Shown piece after piece: positions 1 to 6,681 of a DNA stretch of 10,507 nucleotides (positions are counted from its first letter, which is position 1; the number at the start of each line of letters is the position of its first letter). Made by a program: the position numbers and the translations under genes. The notes under the pieces were generated by a model. It saw only the letters and a program-made list of their open reading frames with translations, had not been told where the DNA came from and searched no databases. The stretch is from an uncultured Thalassospira sp. (GTDB lineage: Bacteria > Pseudomonadota > Alphaproteobacteria > Rhodospirillales_A > Thalassospiraceae): assembly GCA_946885765.1 (NCBI GenBank), contig CAMPHD010000077.1, forward strand, positions 1 through 10,507. The letters are read 5' to 3'.

Positions 1-2
1 AA

Positions 3-71
3 GCAGGATTTTACATTCAGACACTTTTGAAGGTCGCCACTGTGGGTGGCCTTATCTATTTGGGAAAATGA
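3..71 (+). CDS. Possible C-terminal tail of an upstream gene (partial)
   Basis: The frame starting at base 3 is open from the window edge to a TGA at 69-71 and gives about 22 residues ending in TVGGLIYLGK. The segment is hydrophobic, like a membrane helix or a buried strand. The stop lies 12 bases before a symmetric terminator hairpin that could serve this gene as well as the tRNA gene on the other strand. Too little is visible to identify the protein. The frame starting at base 1 is also open for nine codons to a TGA at 28-30, so the frame choice rests on the hydrophobic pattern and the terminator position alone. Confidence 0.35.
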   Translation, partial: AGFYIQTLLKVATVGGLIYLGK

Positions 72-83
72 TCCTGAAACGAC

Positions 84-112
84 AAAACCCGTCGCTTTAG
101 GCGACGGGTTTT
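84..112. terminator. Symmetric (bidirectional) intrinsic terminator
   Basis: AAAACCCGTCGC (84-95), loop TTTAG, then GCGACGGGTTTT (101-112) form a perfect 12-bp stem whose outer pairs are A:T. Each strand therefore reads as a GC stem followed by a U tract. On the minus strand it ends the tRNA-Ala transcript. On the plus strand it could end the gene whose tail precedes it. Confidence 0.85.
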
Positions 113-114
113 GA

Positions 115-190
<76 letters not shown>

Positions 191-290
191 ATTTTAGTCC
201 GCGTCGCAACGAAATCATGTGTTTCCGTCGCGGCGCGGGGGATATTTAGAAGGTTCGCCAAATCTTGGCAAGACCTATTTTCAAAAAATC

Positions 291-596
291 CTAGCGGTCG
301 TCTTCGTCGCTTTCGACATGTTCAAGGACTTCTCCAAGATCATCGTCGTCTTCACCAAGATCAGACGCATCCTCAAGGATATCGTCGTCGATATCGGTGT
401 CGACATCGTCATCAAGATCGACGTCATCATCAAGATCTTCGTCTTCTTCCGGCTTCGGCTTTGCAACCGCGGCTTTCTTGACTTTGGTCACCCCGTCGGG
501 GGTTGCGCATTTGGGGCACACGACCGGCGTACGATTCAAATCATAGTATTTGGTACCGCAGGCTAGGCAATGACGTTTCTTACCGCGTGCTGACAT
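291..596 (-). CDS. FYDLN-type zinc-ribbon protein with acidic tail (TIGR02300 / FYDLN_acid family)
   Basis: This 101-residue protein has two parts. Residues 1-30 hold a zinc ribbon with CxxC pairs C10/C13 and C27/C30 and the motif YYDLNRTPVVCPKC, matching the FYDLN signature of a small alphaproteobacterial family of unknown function. Residues 31-49 are basic and Pro/Lys-rich. Residues 50-101 are extremely acidic: 32 of 52 are Asp or Glu, with the hexamer LDDDVD repeated at 55-60 and 61-66. No signal peptide or membrane segment is visible, so it is probably cytoplasmic. The ATG at 596 has a GAGGG ribosome-binding site about 9 nt upstream. The gene is divergent from aroA, an arrangement I recall from many alphaproteobacteria. 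The family match is firm. Function is unknown; an acidic nucleic-acid mimic or binder of basic proteins is only a guess. Confidence 0.9.
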   Translation of the reverse strand: MSARGKKRHCLACGTKYYDLNRTPVVCPKCATPDGVTKVKKAAVAKPKPEEDEDLDDDVDLDDDVDTDIDDDILEDASDLGEDDDDLGEVLEHVESDEDDR

Positions 597-671
597 TACG
601 GCAAACCCTCTTAAATACCGTTATCATCAAAGAATGGGTTGAAGGCCGAATTAGCCTTCTACTGATTGGCC

Positions 672-700
672 CAATTGCCATCTTGGGACGGGCTTGTCAA
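672..700 (-). promoter_or_regulatory. Candidate promoter for the zinc-ribbon gene
   Basis: The minus strand has a perfect -35 hexamer TTGACA at 700-695. At 17 bp spacing the -10 position (677-672) reads CAATTG, a poor match, so the call rests on the -35 alone. The inverted repeat at 641-659 would fall in the untranslated leader. Confidence 0.3.
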
Positions 701-770
701 AAGGAAATTGTCCGATTTTTCCACAAGCGTTCAAAAGGCGGGATTCAGCGCCACAGGCTGCCATAAACTT

Positions 771-788
771 GAAGCAAAATTTGGCTTC
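771..788. promoter_or_regulatory. 18-bp near-palindrome upstream of aroA
   Basis: GAAGCA-AATT-TGGCTTC style dyad: of the nine base pairs across its centre, eight are complementary (only A776 against G783 fails), around the self-complementary core AAATTT. It lies 24 bp upstream of the TATGAT hexamer at 812-817. The geometry suits a dimeric repressor or activator site, but no known regulator consensus was recognised. Confidence 0.3.
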
Positions 789-941
789 GATACTGGTGCG
801 TCAAAAGCGCATATGATACGAGTTTGCCCCCGGTAATCGAACGCGTCATTTGCGCCCGGAATTGCGGCTGCATCAAAGCGCGTTTCAATGACCGAAAACT
901 GATGATTAGATGGTCACAACAAGAATAGACAGGCAGGCCCG

Positions 942-2288
942 ATGAGCTCCTCGCAGACCAAACGTCCGCTTCAATCGCTGAAGTCCCGTGCTCTTAACGG
1001 CGACATACGGGTTCCCGGTGACAAATCGATTTCCCATCGTTCCCTGATGTTTGGCGGTCTTGCCATTGGCGAGACGAAAATTACCGGCCTTCTCGAAGGT
1101 GAAGATGTTCTGGCGACCGCAGAAGCCATGCGCAAACTTGGCGCGACGGTGACCCGTGACGAAGACGGGACCTGGCATGTGACCGGTGTCGGGGTTGGTG
1201 CCTTGCGTGAACCTGATAGCGTTATTGACATGGGCAATGCCGGAACCGGTATCCGGCTGATGGCGGGAATTGTTGCGACCCATCCGATCACCACTTTCTT
1301 TACCGGTGACGCGTCGCTTTGCAAGCGCCCGATGGGGCGGGTTGCCGATCCGCTGGCGGAATTCGGTGCGCAATTCATCACACGTGAACGTGGTCGCCCG
1401 CCAATGGCAGTCATCGGAACCGATGAAGCAAAACCGGTGACCTATACGCTTCCGATGGCATCCGCACAGGTCAAGTCCGCTGTGTTGCTGGCTGGCCTGA
1501 ATACGGCTGGAACGACCACCGTGATCGAACCGAAACCATCGCGTGATCACACCGAACGCATGTTGCGCCATTTCGGTGTCGATGTTGACGTTAGCATCAA
1601 TGATGATGGTGGGCGCACGGTCAGCCTGACGGGCCCGGTCGAAATGAAGGCCGCCGACATTGTGGTGCCAACAGATCCGAGCTCTGCAGCATTCCCGCTG
1701 GTGGCGGCTTTGATCAATCCAGAGTCACAGGTTACCATTCGTGACGTTTGTTTGAACCCCTTGCGGACCGGCCTGATAACGACCCTTATTGAAATGGGCG
1801 GCGACATTACGATTGCCAACGAACGTGAAGAAGCCGGTGAAACCATCGGCGATCTTGTCGTGAGTGGTAAAAATCGGCTGACCGGCATCGTGGTGCCGGC
1901 AGAACGTGCGCCATCGATGATTGATGAATATCCGGTGCTGGCTGCTGCTGCTGCCTATGCGCAGGGTGAAACCCGGATGTGCGGACTTGAAGAATTGCGT
2001 GTCAAGGAATCAGATCGTCTTGCCGCTGTGGCGGATGGTCTCGCGGTAAACGGGGTCATTCACCGTATCGAAGGTGACGACCTGATCGTCACGGGTGGTG
2101 AAGTACCCGGCGGTGGCATGGTTGAAACCCATCTTGATCATCGTATTGCGATGTCGTTCCTTATCCTTGGACTGGGCGCGAATGATCCGGTTGCGGTTGA
2201 TGATGCCAACCCAATTGCGACCAGCTTCCCGAGTTTTGAGGCGCTGATGCGTAAATTGGGGGCTAACCTTGCTCCGGCGGGTTCATAA
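942..2288 (+). CDS. aroA: 3-phosphoshikimate 1-carboxyvinyltransferase (EPSP synthase), class II-type
   Basis: AroA joins phosphoenolpyruvate to shikimate 3-phosphate to make EPSP, the penultimate step to chorismate, in the cytoplasm. The 448 residues align end to end by eye with the Agrobacterium CP4 class II enzyme. Landmarks are GDKSISHRS (26-34, Lys28), GNAGTG (98-103), KRPMGR (128-133), MASAQVKSA (172-180), RDHTE (201-205), APSMIDEYP (323-331, catalytic Asp328), LRVKESDRL (352-360, Glu356) and LDHRIAMSF (398-406). Two departures from CP4 are visible: Gly101 replaces the Ala of GNAATG, and NPLR (272-275) replaces the class II NPTR motif. The ATG at 942 has a weak GGCAGG upstream; the nearby ATGs at 902 and 910 are out of frame. 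The gene leads an aroA-cmk pair with a 103-bp gap. Confidence 0.97.
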   Translation: MSSSQTKRPLQSLKSRALNGDIRVPGDKSISHRSLMFGGLAIGETKITGLLEGEDVLATAEAMRKLGATVTRDEDGTWHVTGVGVGALREPDSVIDMGNAGTGIRLMAGIVATHPITTFFTGDASLCKRPMGRVADPLAEFGAQFITRERGRPPMAVIGTDEAKPVTYTLPMASAQVKSAVLLAGLNTAGTTTVIEPKPSRDHTERMLRHFGVDVDVSINDDGGRTVSLTGPVEMKAADIVVPTDPSSAAFPLVAALINPESQVTIRDVCLNPLRTGLITTLIEMGGDITIANEREEAGETIGDLVVSGKNRLTGIVVPAERAPSMIDEYPVLAAAAAYAQGETRMCGLEELRVKESDRLAAVADGLAVNGVIHRIEGDDLIVTGGEVPGGGMVETHLDHRIAMSFLILGLGANDPVAVDDANPIATSFPSFEALMRKLGANLAPAGS

Positions 2289-2391
2289 TCTGTTTCGTGT
2301 CCGGTTTCCGTTATTCGCATTCCGGGGCTCGTAAAGCGGTTCTTGGCACACAAATTATAAGTGACATCAAAACAGACAGGGGCACCCGCGC

Positions 2392-3036
2392 ATGATCATC
2401 GCAATTGACGGACCGGCAGCATCGGGAAAAGGTACTTTGGCGCGTCGAGTCGCTGCGGCAATGGACTATGCCTATCTTGATACCGGTCTTTTGTACCGGG
2501 CGACGGGGGCAAAGGTTTTGGCGCTTGGGCTCGATCCTTCGGACGAGGATGCGGCGGTCGGAGCGGCGGAAAAACTCGTGGCCAACGATCTTGACGGCGA
2601 AGAACTTCGCAGCGAAGAAGTCGGCAGTGCAGCATCAAAAGTTGCTGCGATTCCAAAGGTTCGCGCGGTGTTGCTAGACTTTCAGCGGAACCTTGCCGGT
2701 AGCCCGCCTGACGGTAAACGCGGTGCCGTTCTTGATGGCCGCGACATCGGGACGGTTGTTTGTCCGGATGCTCCGATCAAGTTCTATCTGACGGCCAGTG
2801 TCGAAGAACGTGCAAACCGTCGGTTCAAACAGTTGCAGGAAAAAAATCCCGCTGCTATATACGAGCGCGTTCTCAAGGAGCTTGAAGAACGGGATGCTCG
2901 AGACAGTGCGCGGGACGTTGCGCCGCTTAAGATGGCATCGGACGCAATCCATATCGATACGGATCGTCTGAATGCTGATGCGGTGTTTAATGCAGTCATG
3001 GCGCATATTCGGACCCATATGGGCGAGAATGACTGA
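2392..3036 (+). CDS. cmk: (d)CMP kinase
   Basis: Cytidylate kinase phosphorylates CMP and dCMP with ATP, feeding nucleotide pools for RNA, DNA and lipid synthesis in the cytoplasm. The 214-residue protein is close to the usual 220-230. It shows a Walker A loop GPAASGKGT (7-15), YLDTGLLYRA (28-37) in the nucleoside-monophosphate region, LDGRDIGTVV (114-123), and the lid motif RDARDSAR (167-174) with its conserved arginines. The ATG at 2392 is preceded by AGGGG about 10 nt upstream. The 103-bp spacer after aroA carries a TATAAG hexamer (2356-2361) without a well-placed -35, so read-through from aroA is the simpler model. A terminator hairpin 55 bp downstream separates it from rpsA. Confidence 0.96.
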   Translation: MIIAIDGPAASGKGTLARRVAAAMDYAYLDTGLLYRATGAKVLALGLDPSDEDAAVGAAEKLVANDLDGEELRSEEVGSAASKVAAIPKVRAVLLDFQRNLAGSPPDGKRGAVLDGRDIGTVVCPDAPIKFYLTASVEERANRRFKQLQEKNPAAIYERVLKELEERDARDSARDVAPLKMASDAIHIDTDRLNADAVFNAVMAHIRTHMGEND

Positions 3037-3090
3037 CACACGGGCGTTTTAACCGTCAAGCGACAGAACGATCTCAGGGGTTGTTACCCT

Positions 3091-3119
3091 AAGGTGAACG
3101 ACATGTGCGTTCACCTTTT
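3091..3119 (+). terminator. Intrinsic terminator after cmk
   Basis: AAGGTGAACG (3091-3100), loop ACATGTG, CGTTCACCTT (3108-3117) make a perfect 10-bp stem ending in a T4 run (3116-3119). It would end aroA-cmk transcription and leave rpsA to its own promoter. The short U tract makes partial read-through possible. Confidence 0.7.
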
Positions 3120-3261
3120 CGTCTATGGAAAACCGTTTGGTTTTTCGCGAACGGGATCGGGAAATCGATTGGCAAAAACCCGCCACGATTTTGTGGCAAG
3201 ACCATCGGATACAACCGATTGGCCGGAATAGTGACGATACACTCGAAAGGAAGTCTCTTTA
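3120..3261 (+). promoter_or_regulatory. rpsA promoter/leader region with hairpins
   Basis: Between the cmk terminator and the rpsA ATG lie a hairpin GGAAAACC (3127-3134) / GGTTTTTC (3139-3146), a hairpin GCCAC (3182-3186) / GTGGC (3193-3197), and a direct repeat CGATTGGC at 3166-3173 and 3216-3223. The rpsA ribosome-binding site AAGGAAG sits 8 nt before the ATG. No consensus promoter stands out, but one must lie here if the terminator works. S1 represses its own translation in E. coli through leader structure; a similar role here is inference. Confidence 0.4.
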
Positions 3262-4965
3262 ATGACAGCCGCTGAACAAGCACAATTCTCCACCGGCGAA
3301 GATTTCGCCGCCCTGCTGGCCGAAAGCCTCGGTTCTGAAGACGAGGGCTTTATTGGCCGCGTGATGACCGGTACGGTCGTCAAAACCACCGACGACGATG
3401 CAATCGTCGACGTGGGTCTGAAGTCCGAAGGCCGCGTGCCGCTCAAAGAATTTGGCGCAGGCGACGTTAATATCGGCGATACCGTTGATGTTTATGTCGA
3501 TCGCTATGAAAACAAAGATGGCCTGATCGTTCTGTCGCGCGAAAAAGCGCGTCGCGAAGAAGCTTGGGTCGAACTGGAAAAACAGTTCAACGAAGGCAAA
3601 CGCGTCGACGGCACCATCTTTGGTCGTGTTAAAGGCGGCTTCACTGTCGACCTGTCGGGCGCCGTGGCATTCCTGCCGGGCAGCCAGGTTGACATCCGTC
3701 CGGTTCGCGACGTTACCCCGCTGATGAACAATCCGCAGCCGTTCCAGATCCTGAAAATGGATCGTTCGCGCGGTAACATCGTGGTTTCGCGTCGTGCCGT
3801 TCTCGAAGAAACCCGTGCTGAACAGCGTGCCGAACTGATCCAGAACCTTCAGGAAGGTCAGGTTCTTGACGGCGTTGTCAAAAACATCACCGATTACGGC
3901 GCATTCGTCGATCTCGGCGGCGTTGATGGCTTGCTGCACGTTACCGACATCGCATGGAAGCGTATCAACCATCCGTCTGAAGCACTTCAGATCGGTCAGA
4001 CCGTCAAGGTTCAGGTTATCCGCTTCAACAGCGAAACCCAGCGTATCTCGCTTGGCATGAAACAGCTCGAAGCTGATCCGTGGGAAGGTGTCGAAGCCAA
4101 ATACCCGGTCGGTTCGAAATTCGAAGGCCGTGTCACCAACATCACCGACTACGGCGCATTCGTCGAACTCGAAGCCGGTGTCGAAGGTCTGGTCCACGTT
4201 TCCGAAATGTCCTGGACCAAGAAAAACATCCACCCGGGCAAAATCGTTTCGACCTCGCAGGAAGTCGAAGTCATGGTGCTCGACGTCGATGCACAGAAAC
4301 GCCGCATCTCGCTTGGTCTCAAGCAGTGCACCTCGAACCCGTGGGATGCCTTCCTGGCCGCTCATCCGGTCGAGTCCGAGATCGAAGGCGAAGTCAAGAA
4401 CATCACCGAATTCGGTCTGTTCATTGGCCTTCTGGGCGGTATCGACGGCATGGCTCACCTCTCGGACCTGTCATGGGACCGTGCTGGTGAAGAAGTCATC
4501 AAAGAATACAAAAAAGGTGACATCGTCAAAGCCAAGGTTCTTGACGTTGACGTCGAGAAAGAACGCATCTCGCTTGGCATCAAGCAGCTTTCGGGTGACC
4601 CGTTCAAAGAAGCCGTTACCGGCATCAAACGCGGCGAGACCGTAACCTGTGAAATCACCGAAGTTAACGACGGTGGTATCGAGGTTGCTGTTGGTGGCAC
4701 CGATCTTAAAGGCTTCATCCGTAAGGCTGAACTCGCACGTGACCGTTCGGATCAGCGTCCGGAACGTTTCGCGGTTGGCGAGAAAGTCGATGCGCGTGTT
4801 ACCACGATCGACGCCAAAACCCGCAAGGTTACCCTCTCGGTCAAAGCTCTTGAAGTTGCTGACGAGAAGAAAGCCATGGCGGATTACGGTTCGGCTGACA
4901 GCGGTGCATCGCTCGGCGATATTCTCGGCGAAGCACTTCGCAAGAAACAGGAAGGTGCCGAATAA
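3262..4965 (+). CDS. rpsA: 30S ribosomal protein S1
   Basis: S1 is the large mRNA-binding protein of the 30S subunit, needed for initiation on structured or weak-SD messages. The 567 residues (E. coli S1 has 557) carry six S1/OB-fold repeats at roughly 34-97, 114-178, 199-267, 286-354, 373-441 and 458-527. Repeats 3-5 show the canonical pattern, for example NITDYGAFVDL (208-218), LLHVTDIAW and RISLGMKQL. As usual, repeats 1 and 2 are divergent ribosome-binding repeats. The C-terminus ends in a short acidic/basic tail. The ATG at 3262 has a good AAGGAAG site at 8-nt spacing. Codon choice is visibly skewed (GAA, CGT/CGC, CTG, AAC, ATC), as expected of a highly expressed gene and stronger than in its neighbours. 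It appears monocistronic, between a terminator on each side. Confidence 0.99.
   Translation: MTAAEQAQFSTGEDFAALLAESLGSEDEGFIGRVMTGTVVKTTDDDAIVDVGLKSEGRVPLKEFGAGDVNIGDTVDVYVDRYENKDGLIVLSREKARREEAWVELEKQFNEGKRVDGTIFGRVKGGFTVDLSGAVAFLPGSQVDIRPVRDVTPLMNNPQPFQILKMDRSRGNIVVSRRAVLEETRAEQRAELIQNLQEGQVLDGVVKNITDYGAFVDLGGVDGLLHVTDIAWKRINHPSEALQIGQTVKVQVIRFNSETQRISLGMKQLEADPWEGVEAKYPVGSKFEGRVTNITDYGAFVELEAGVEGLVHVSEMSWTKKNIHPGKIVSTSQEVEVMVLDVDAQKRRISLGLKQCTSNPWDAFLAAHPVESEIEGEVKNITEFGLFIGLLGGIDGMAHLSDLSWDRAGEEVIKEYKKGDIVKAKVLDVDVEKERISLGIKQLSGDPFKEAVTGIKRGETVTCEITEVNDGGIEVAVGGTDLKGFIRKAELARDRSDQRPERFAVGEKVDARVTTIDAKTRKVTLSVKALEVADEKKAMADYGSADSGASLGDILGEALRKKQEGAE
3883..4166 (+). repeat. Direct repeats in S1 domains 3 and 4
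   Basis: A 29-nt stretch at 3883-3911 recurs at 4138-4166 with one difference (T against C). Both begin AACATCACCGA and end GGCGCATTCGTCGA, and both encode NITDYGAFV at the start of an S1 repeat. The offset is 255 bp, exactly 85 codons. A more diverged third copy starts near 4399. Confidence 0.9.
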
Positions 4966-5011
4966 GGCATCTGTTCCTGATCGAACAGGGTCTGCTTGGC
5001 AGATCAGAAAG

Positions 5012-5042
5012 ACGGGTCGTGCTTTGCACGGCCCGTTTTTTT
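5012..5042 (+). terminator. Intrinsic terminator after rpsA
   Basis: ACGGGTCGTGC (5012-5022), loop TTT, GCACGGCCCGT (5026-5036) form an 11-bp stem with one T:G pair, followed by a run of seven T (5036-5042). It lies 46 bp after the rpsA stop and is one of the strongest terminators in the window. Confidence 0.95.
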
Positions 5043-5072
5043 ATCGCTTTTGCCCAAAATTCCCGGTTTGGA

Positions 5073-5102
5073 CGCGACTTTGCCGTCGCGGTGTCATTTT
5101 TT
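5073..5102 (+). terminator. Possible back-up terminator
   Basis: CGCGAC (5073-5078), loop TTTGCC, GTCGCG (5085-5090) make a perfect 6-bp stem. Six bases later comes a T6 run (5097-5102). The gap between stem and T run is longer than ideal, so this is at most a weak second terminator behind the main rpsA one. Confidence 0.35.
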
Positions 5103-5152
5103 AGCGAGAATTTTGATTTCAAACAGTTTTTGTCCTTGCCAAGCGAATGAAG

Positions 5153-5179
5153 AAAAACCATTTGAAAAGGCAGGTTTTT
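5153..5179. promoter_or_regulatory. Dyad overlapping the sppA -35 box
   Basis: AAAAACC (5153-5159) and GGTTTTT (5173-5179) are perfect inverted 7-mers separated by 13 bp. The right arm overlaps the first two bases of the sppA -35 hexamer. This could be an operator, or a chance product of A/T runs. Confidence 0.25.
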
Positions 5180-5206
5180 GAAGCTGTTAGTTCATTACTG
5201 TATACT
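5178..5206 (+). promoter_or_regulatory. Sigma70-type promoter of sppA
   Basis: TTGAAG (5178-5183, 4/6 to TTGACA), a 17-bp spacer, and TATACT (5201-5206, 5/6 to TATAAT) make the best-formed promoter in the window. The expected transcription start is near 5213, only about 6 nt before the sppA ATG at 5219, so the message would be almost leaderless. Confidence 0.7.
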
Positions 5207-5218
5207 GGGGCGCATTAA

Positions 5219-6142
5219 ATGGCACTTGATGCCGATATCCTTCTTGACCGTCGACGTTTGAAAAAATCGATTTTTCGATGGCGGGTACTGGCGGCGGTGG
5301 CCGTTATCATTGCCATTGTTGTTGCCTTTGCACGCAGCGGAGCGGACGACGCCGTATGGGGTGCTATTGGCCCCCGTATTGTAGAGGTAAATATCGAAGG
5401 GGTGATTACCGAAGATCCCTACCTTCTTGATGCGCTGGAACAGATCGAGGAAGACAGCGATGTTGCGGGTCTGATTGTCCATATCAACAGCCCTGGCGGT
5501 ACGATGGTCGGTGGTGAAGCGCTTTTTGAAAGCCTGCGCCGGATCGGGGAAACCCGCCCGATCGTTGCCGAAATGGGAACTGTTGCCGCGTCTGGCGGTT
5601 ATATGACGGCAATTGCTGCTGATCACATTATCGCTCATCGCGGAACGGTGACCGGATCAATCGGTGTGATTTTCCAGTCGATGAACTTTACCGGCACATT
5701 GGAAAAACTTGGTGTAGAGCCGCTGACGGTTAAAAGCGGGCCGCTTAAAGCCGTTCCGAACCCGTTCGAGCCGACGGATGATGCCGCGCGAACGGCTATG
5801 GAAAGCCTGATTTCAGACATGTTTGGCGTGTTTGTCGACATGGTTGCCGAACGACGCGGCATGGATACCGAAACCGTGCGTCAACTGGCCGATGGCCGTG
5901 TTTATACCGGTCAGCAGGCTGTTGCCAATGGCCTGATCGACGAGATTGGTGGCCGCCGCGAAGCTTTGCGCTGGCTACAGGACGAAATGGGAGTATCTCC
6001 GGATGCGGCAGTCGTGCCGCTTGAAATTGATTATCCGGAAGACTCCCTCATGACGGCATTGTTTGAAGGAAATATCGGAAAAATGCTGTCATCTGAGGGG
6101 CTTAAACTTGACGGTTTGCTGACTGTCTGGCAACCTGAATGA
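5219..6142 (+). CDS. sppA: Signal peptide peptidase SppA, 36-kDa type
   Basis: SppA is a membrane-anchored serine protease that degrades cleaved signal peptides. The 307 residues have one N-terminal membrane segment (about 22-38) after a basic stretch RRRLKKSIFRWR, then a single S49/ClpP-like domain. The motif HINSPGG (88-94) precedes the nucleophile Ser125 in AASGGYM. The general base is Lys177 in KSGPLKAVPNPFEP (172-185). The Ser-Lys spacing of 52 equals that of the short Bacillus-type SppA, so this is the single-domain form rather than the duplicated E. coli form. The ATG at 5219 has no good ribosome-binding site (GGGG at 5207-5210 is the nearest) and lies 12 bp after a -10 box. No in-frame ATG follows until Met96, and a downstream TTG at 5258 has no site either. 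ihfB follows after 73 bp. Confidence 0.93.
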   Translation: MALDADILLDRRRLKKSIFRWRVLAAVAVIIAIVVAFARSGADDAVWGAIGPRIVEVNIEGVITEDPYLLDALEQIEEDSDVAGLIVHINSPGGTMVGGEALFESLRRIGETRPIVAEMGTVAASGGYMTAIAADHIIAHRGTVTGSIGVIFQSMNFTGTLEKLGVEPLTVKSGPLKAVPNPFEPTDDAARTAMESLISDMFGVFVDMVAERRGMDTETVRQLADGRVYTGQQAVANGLIDEIGGRREALRWLQDEMGVSPDAAVVPLEIDYPEDSLMTALFEGNIGKMLSSEGLKLDGLLTVWQPE

Positions 6143-6159
6143 AAGCGCCGACGTGACGT

Positions 6160-6179
6160 AATCTAACCTTTGGTTGATT
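6160..6179 (+). other. Hairpin in the sppA-ihfB spacer
   Basis: AATC and AACC (6160-6168, with T6164 bulged) pair with GGTT and GATT (6172-6179) across a TTT loop. There is no U tract after it, so it is not a convincing terminator. It could mark RNA processing or modest attenuation between sppA and ihfB. Confidence 0.35.
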
Positions 6180-6215
6180 AGATATCTGTCAGAACGAACA
6201 GGATGGGGCCTGAAT

Positions 6216-6491
6216 ATGACAAAATCAGAACTGATCGCCCGGCTGGCCGAGATGAACCCTCATCTGTATCAGCGCGATGTTGAGCGGATCGTGGCGACGA
6301 TCTTTGACGAAATTACCGAGGCGCTGGCACGCGGGGATCGTGTCGAGCTACGTGGTTTTGGCGCATTTTCCGTAAAACAGCGTGATTCCCGGGTCGGACG
6401 CAATCCGCGTACCGGTGAAGCCGTACCTGTGGGCGAGAAAAAGGTTCCCTATTTCAAAACCGGCAAGCAGTTGCGTGAACGTCTTAACTGA
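6216..6491 (+). CDS. ihfB: Integration host factor subunit beta
   Basis: IhfB pairs with IhfA (not in this window) to form IHF, which bends DNA sharply at specific sites in transcription, replication and recombination. The 91-residue protein starts [10 protein letters not shown] like its E. coli counterpart. It has [11 protein letters not shown] (43-53, with Glu44 and Arg46 at the E. coli specificity positions), the arm motif GRNPRTGE (61-68) with the intercalating Pro64, and the C-terminal [14 protein letters not shown]. The open frame extends 14 codons upstream to an ATG at 6174. I choose the ATG at 6216 because homology begins exactly there and the 6174 start overlaps the spacer hairpin. 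GGATGGGG lies 7-14 nt upstream as a loose ribosome-binding site. An sppA-ihfB transcript is likely, given the 73-bp gap. Confidence 0.95.
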   Translation: MTKSELIARLAEMNPHLYQRDVERIVATIFDEITEALARGDRVELRGFGAFSVKQRDSRVGRNPRTGEAVPVGEKKVPYFKTGKQLRERLN

Positions 6492-6568
6492 TTGCGGACC
6501 GTTTGATCGGCTTGCTGTTGGCGTGTGAACTGCGCTAAACCAGTCTTGTGGAAATTCTGCAGGGTGGT

Positions 6569-6584
6569 TGCAAATTCATTTGCA
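6569..6584. promoter_or_regulatory. Palindrome upstream of lapA
   Basis: TGCAAAT (6569-6575), TC, ATTTGCA (6578-6584) form a perfect 7-bp inverted repeat with a 2-bp centre, in the 190-bp ihfB-lapA spacer. A weak promoter-like pair, TTGCAC (6580-6585) and TATCGG (6603-6608) at 17-bp spacing, overlaps its right arm. That arrangement would suit a repressor operator, but both hexamers match only 3/6. Confidence 0.35.
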
Positions 6585-6681
6585 CATGTTTCCGTTTGAC
6601 CATATCGGGTCCATTCGCCGGTTTCGGTCGGTGTGTGGGCTATGACCCCTGCCTTTTTGCCAGTCGGCACGAGGAGTTGAA

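Larger units (their letters stand above)
597..941. other. Divergent intergenic region between zinc-ribbon gene and aroA (345 bp)
   Basis: This spacer must hold the promoters of both divergent genes. I see no credible small gene. Visible structure: an inverted repeat GAAGGC (641-646) / GCCTTC (654-659) with a 7-nt spacer; a consensus TTGACA on the minus strand at 700-695; an 18-bp near-palindrome at 771-788; and a TATGAT hexamer at 812-817 that could be an aroA -10 box but has no recognisable -35 at 16-18 bp. The aroA start at 942 is preceded by a weak GGCAGG ribosome-binding site. Confidence 0.6.

Noticed and set aside
30..54. Hairpin AAGG...CCTT near the left edge as a terminator
   Set aside because: The stem is interrupted or rich in G:T pairs, no T run follows directly, and it probably lies inside the coding tail of the upstream gene. 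The terminator at 84-112 is far better.
2344..2358. Sigma54-like TGGCAC element before cmk
   Set aside because: The -24-like TGGCAC is present, but the -12 GC dinucleotide is missing at the required spacing (the bases read TTATA). TTGGCA and TATAAG here are only 7 bp apart, so they are not a sigma70 pair either.
3259..4458. A 399-codon open frame on the minus strand across rpsA
   Set aside because: It is antisense to a secure, strongly codon-biased S1 gene. Its translation has no recognisable domain; such long shadow frames are expected opposite biased genes. The open minus-strand frames opposite aroA (906-1571) and the MFS gene (8297-9235) were dismissed for the same reason.
6174..6215. 14-codon upstream extension of ihfB
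   Set aside because: IHF-beta homology begins at MTKSEL (6216), and the upstream ATG lies within a hairpin with no ribosome-binding site.
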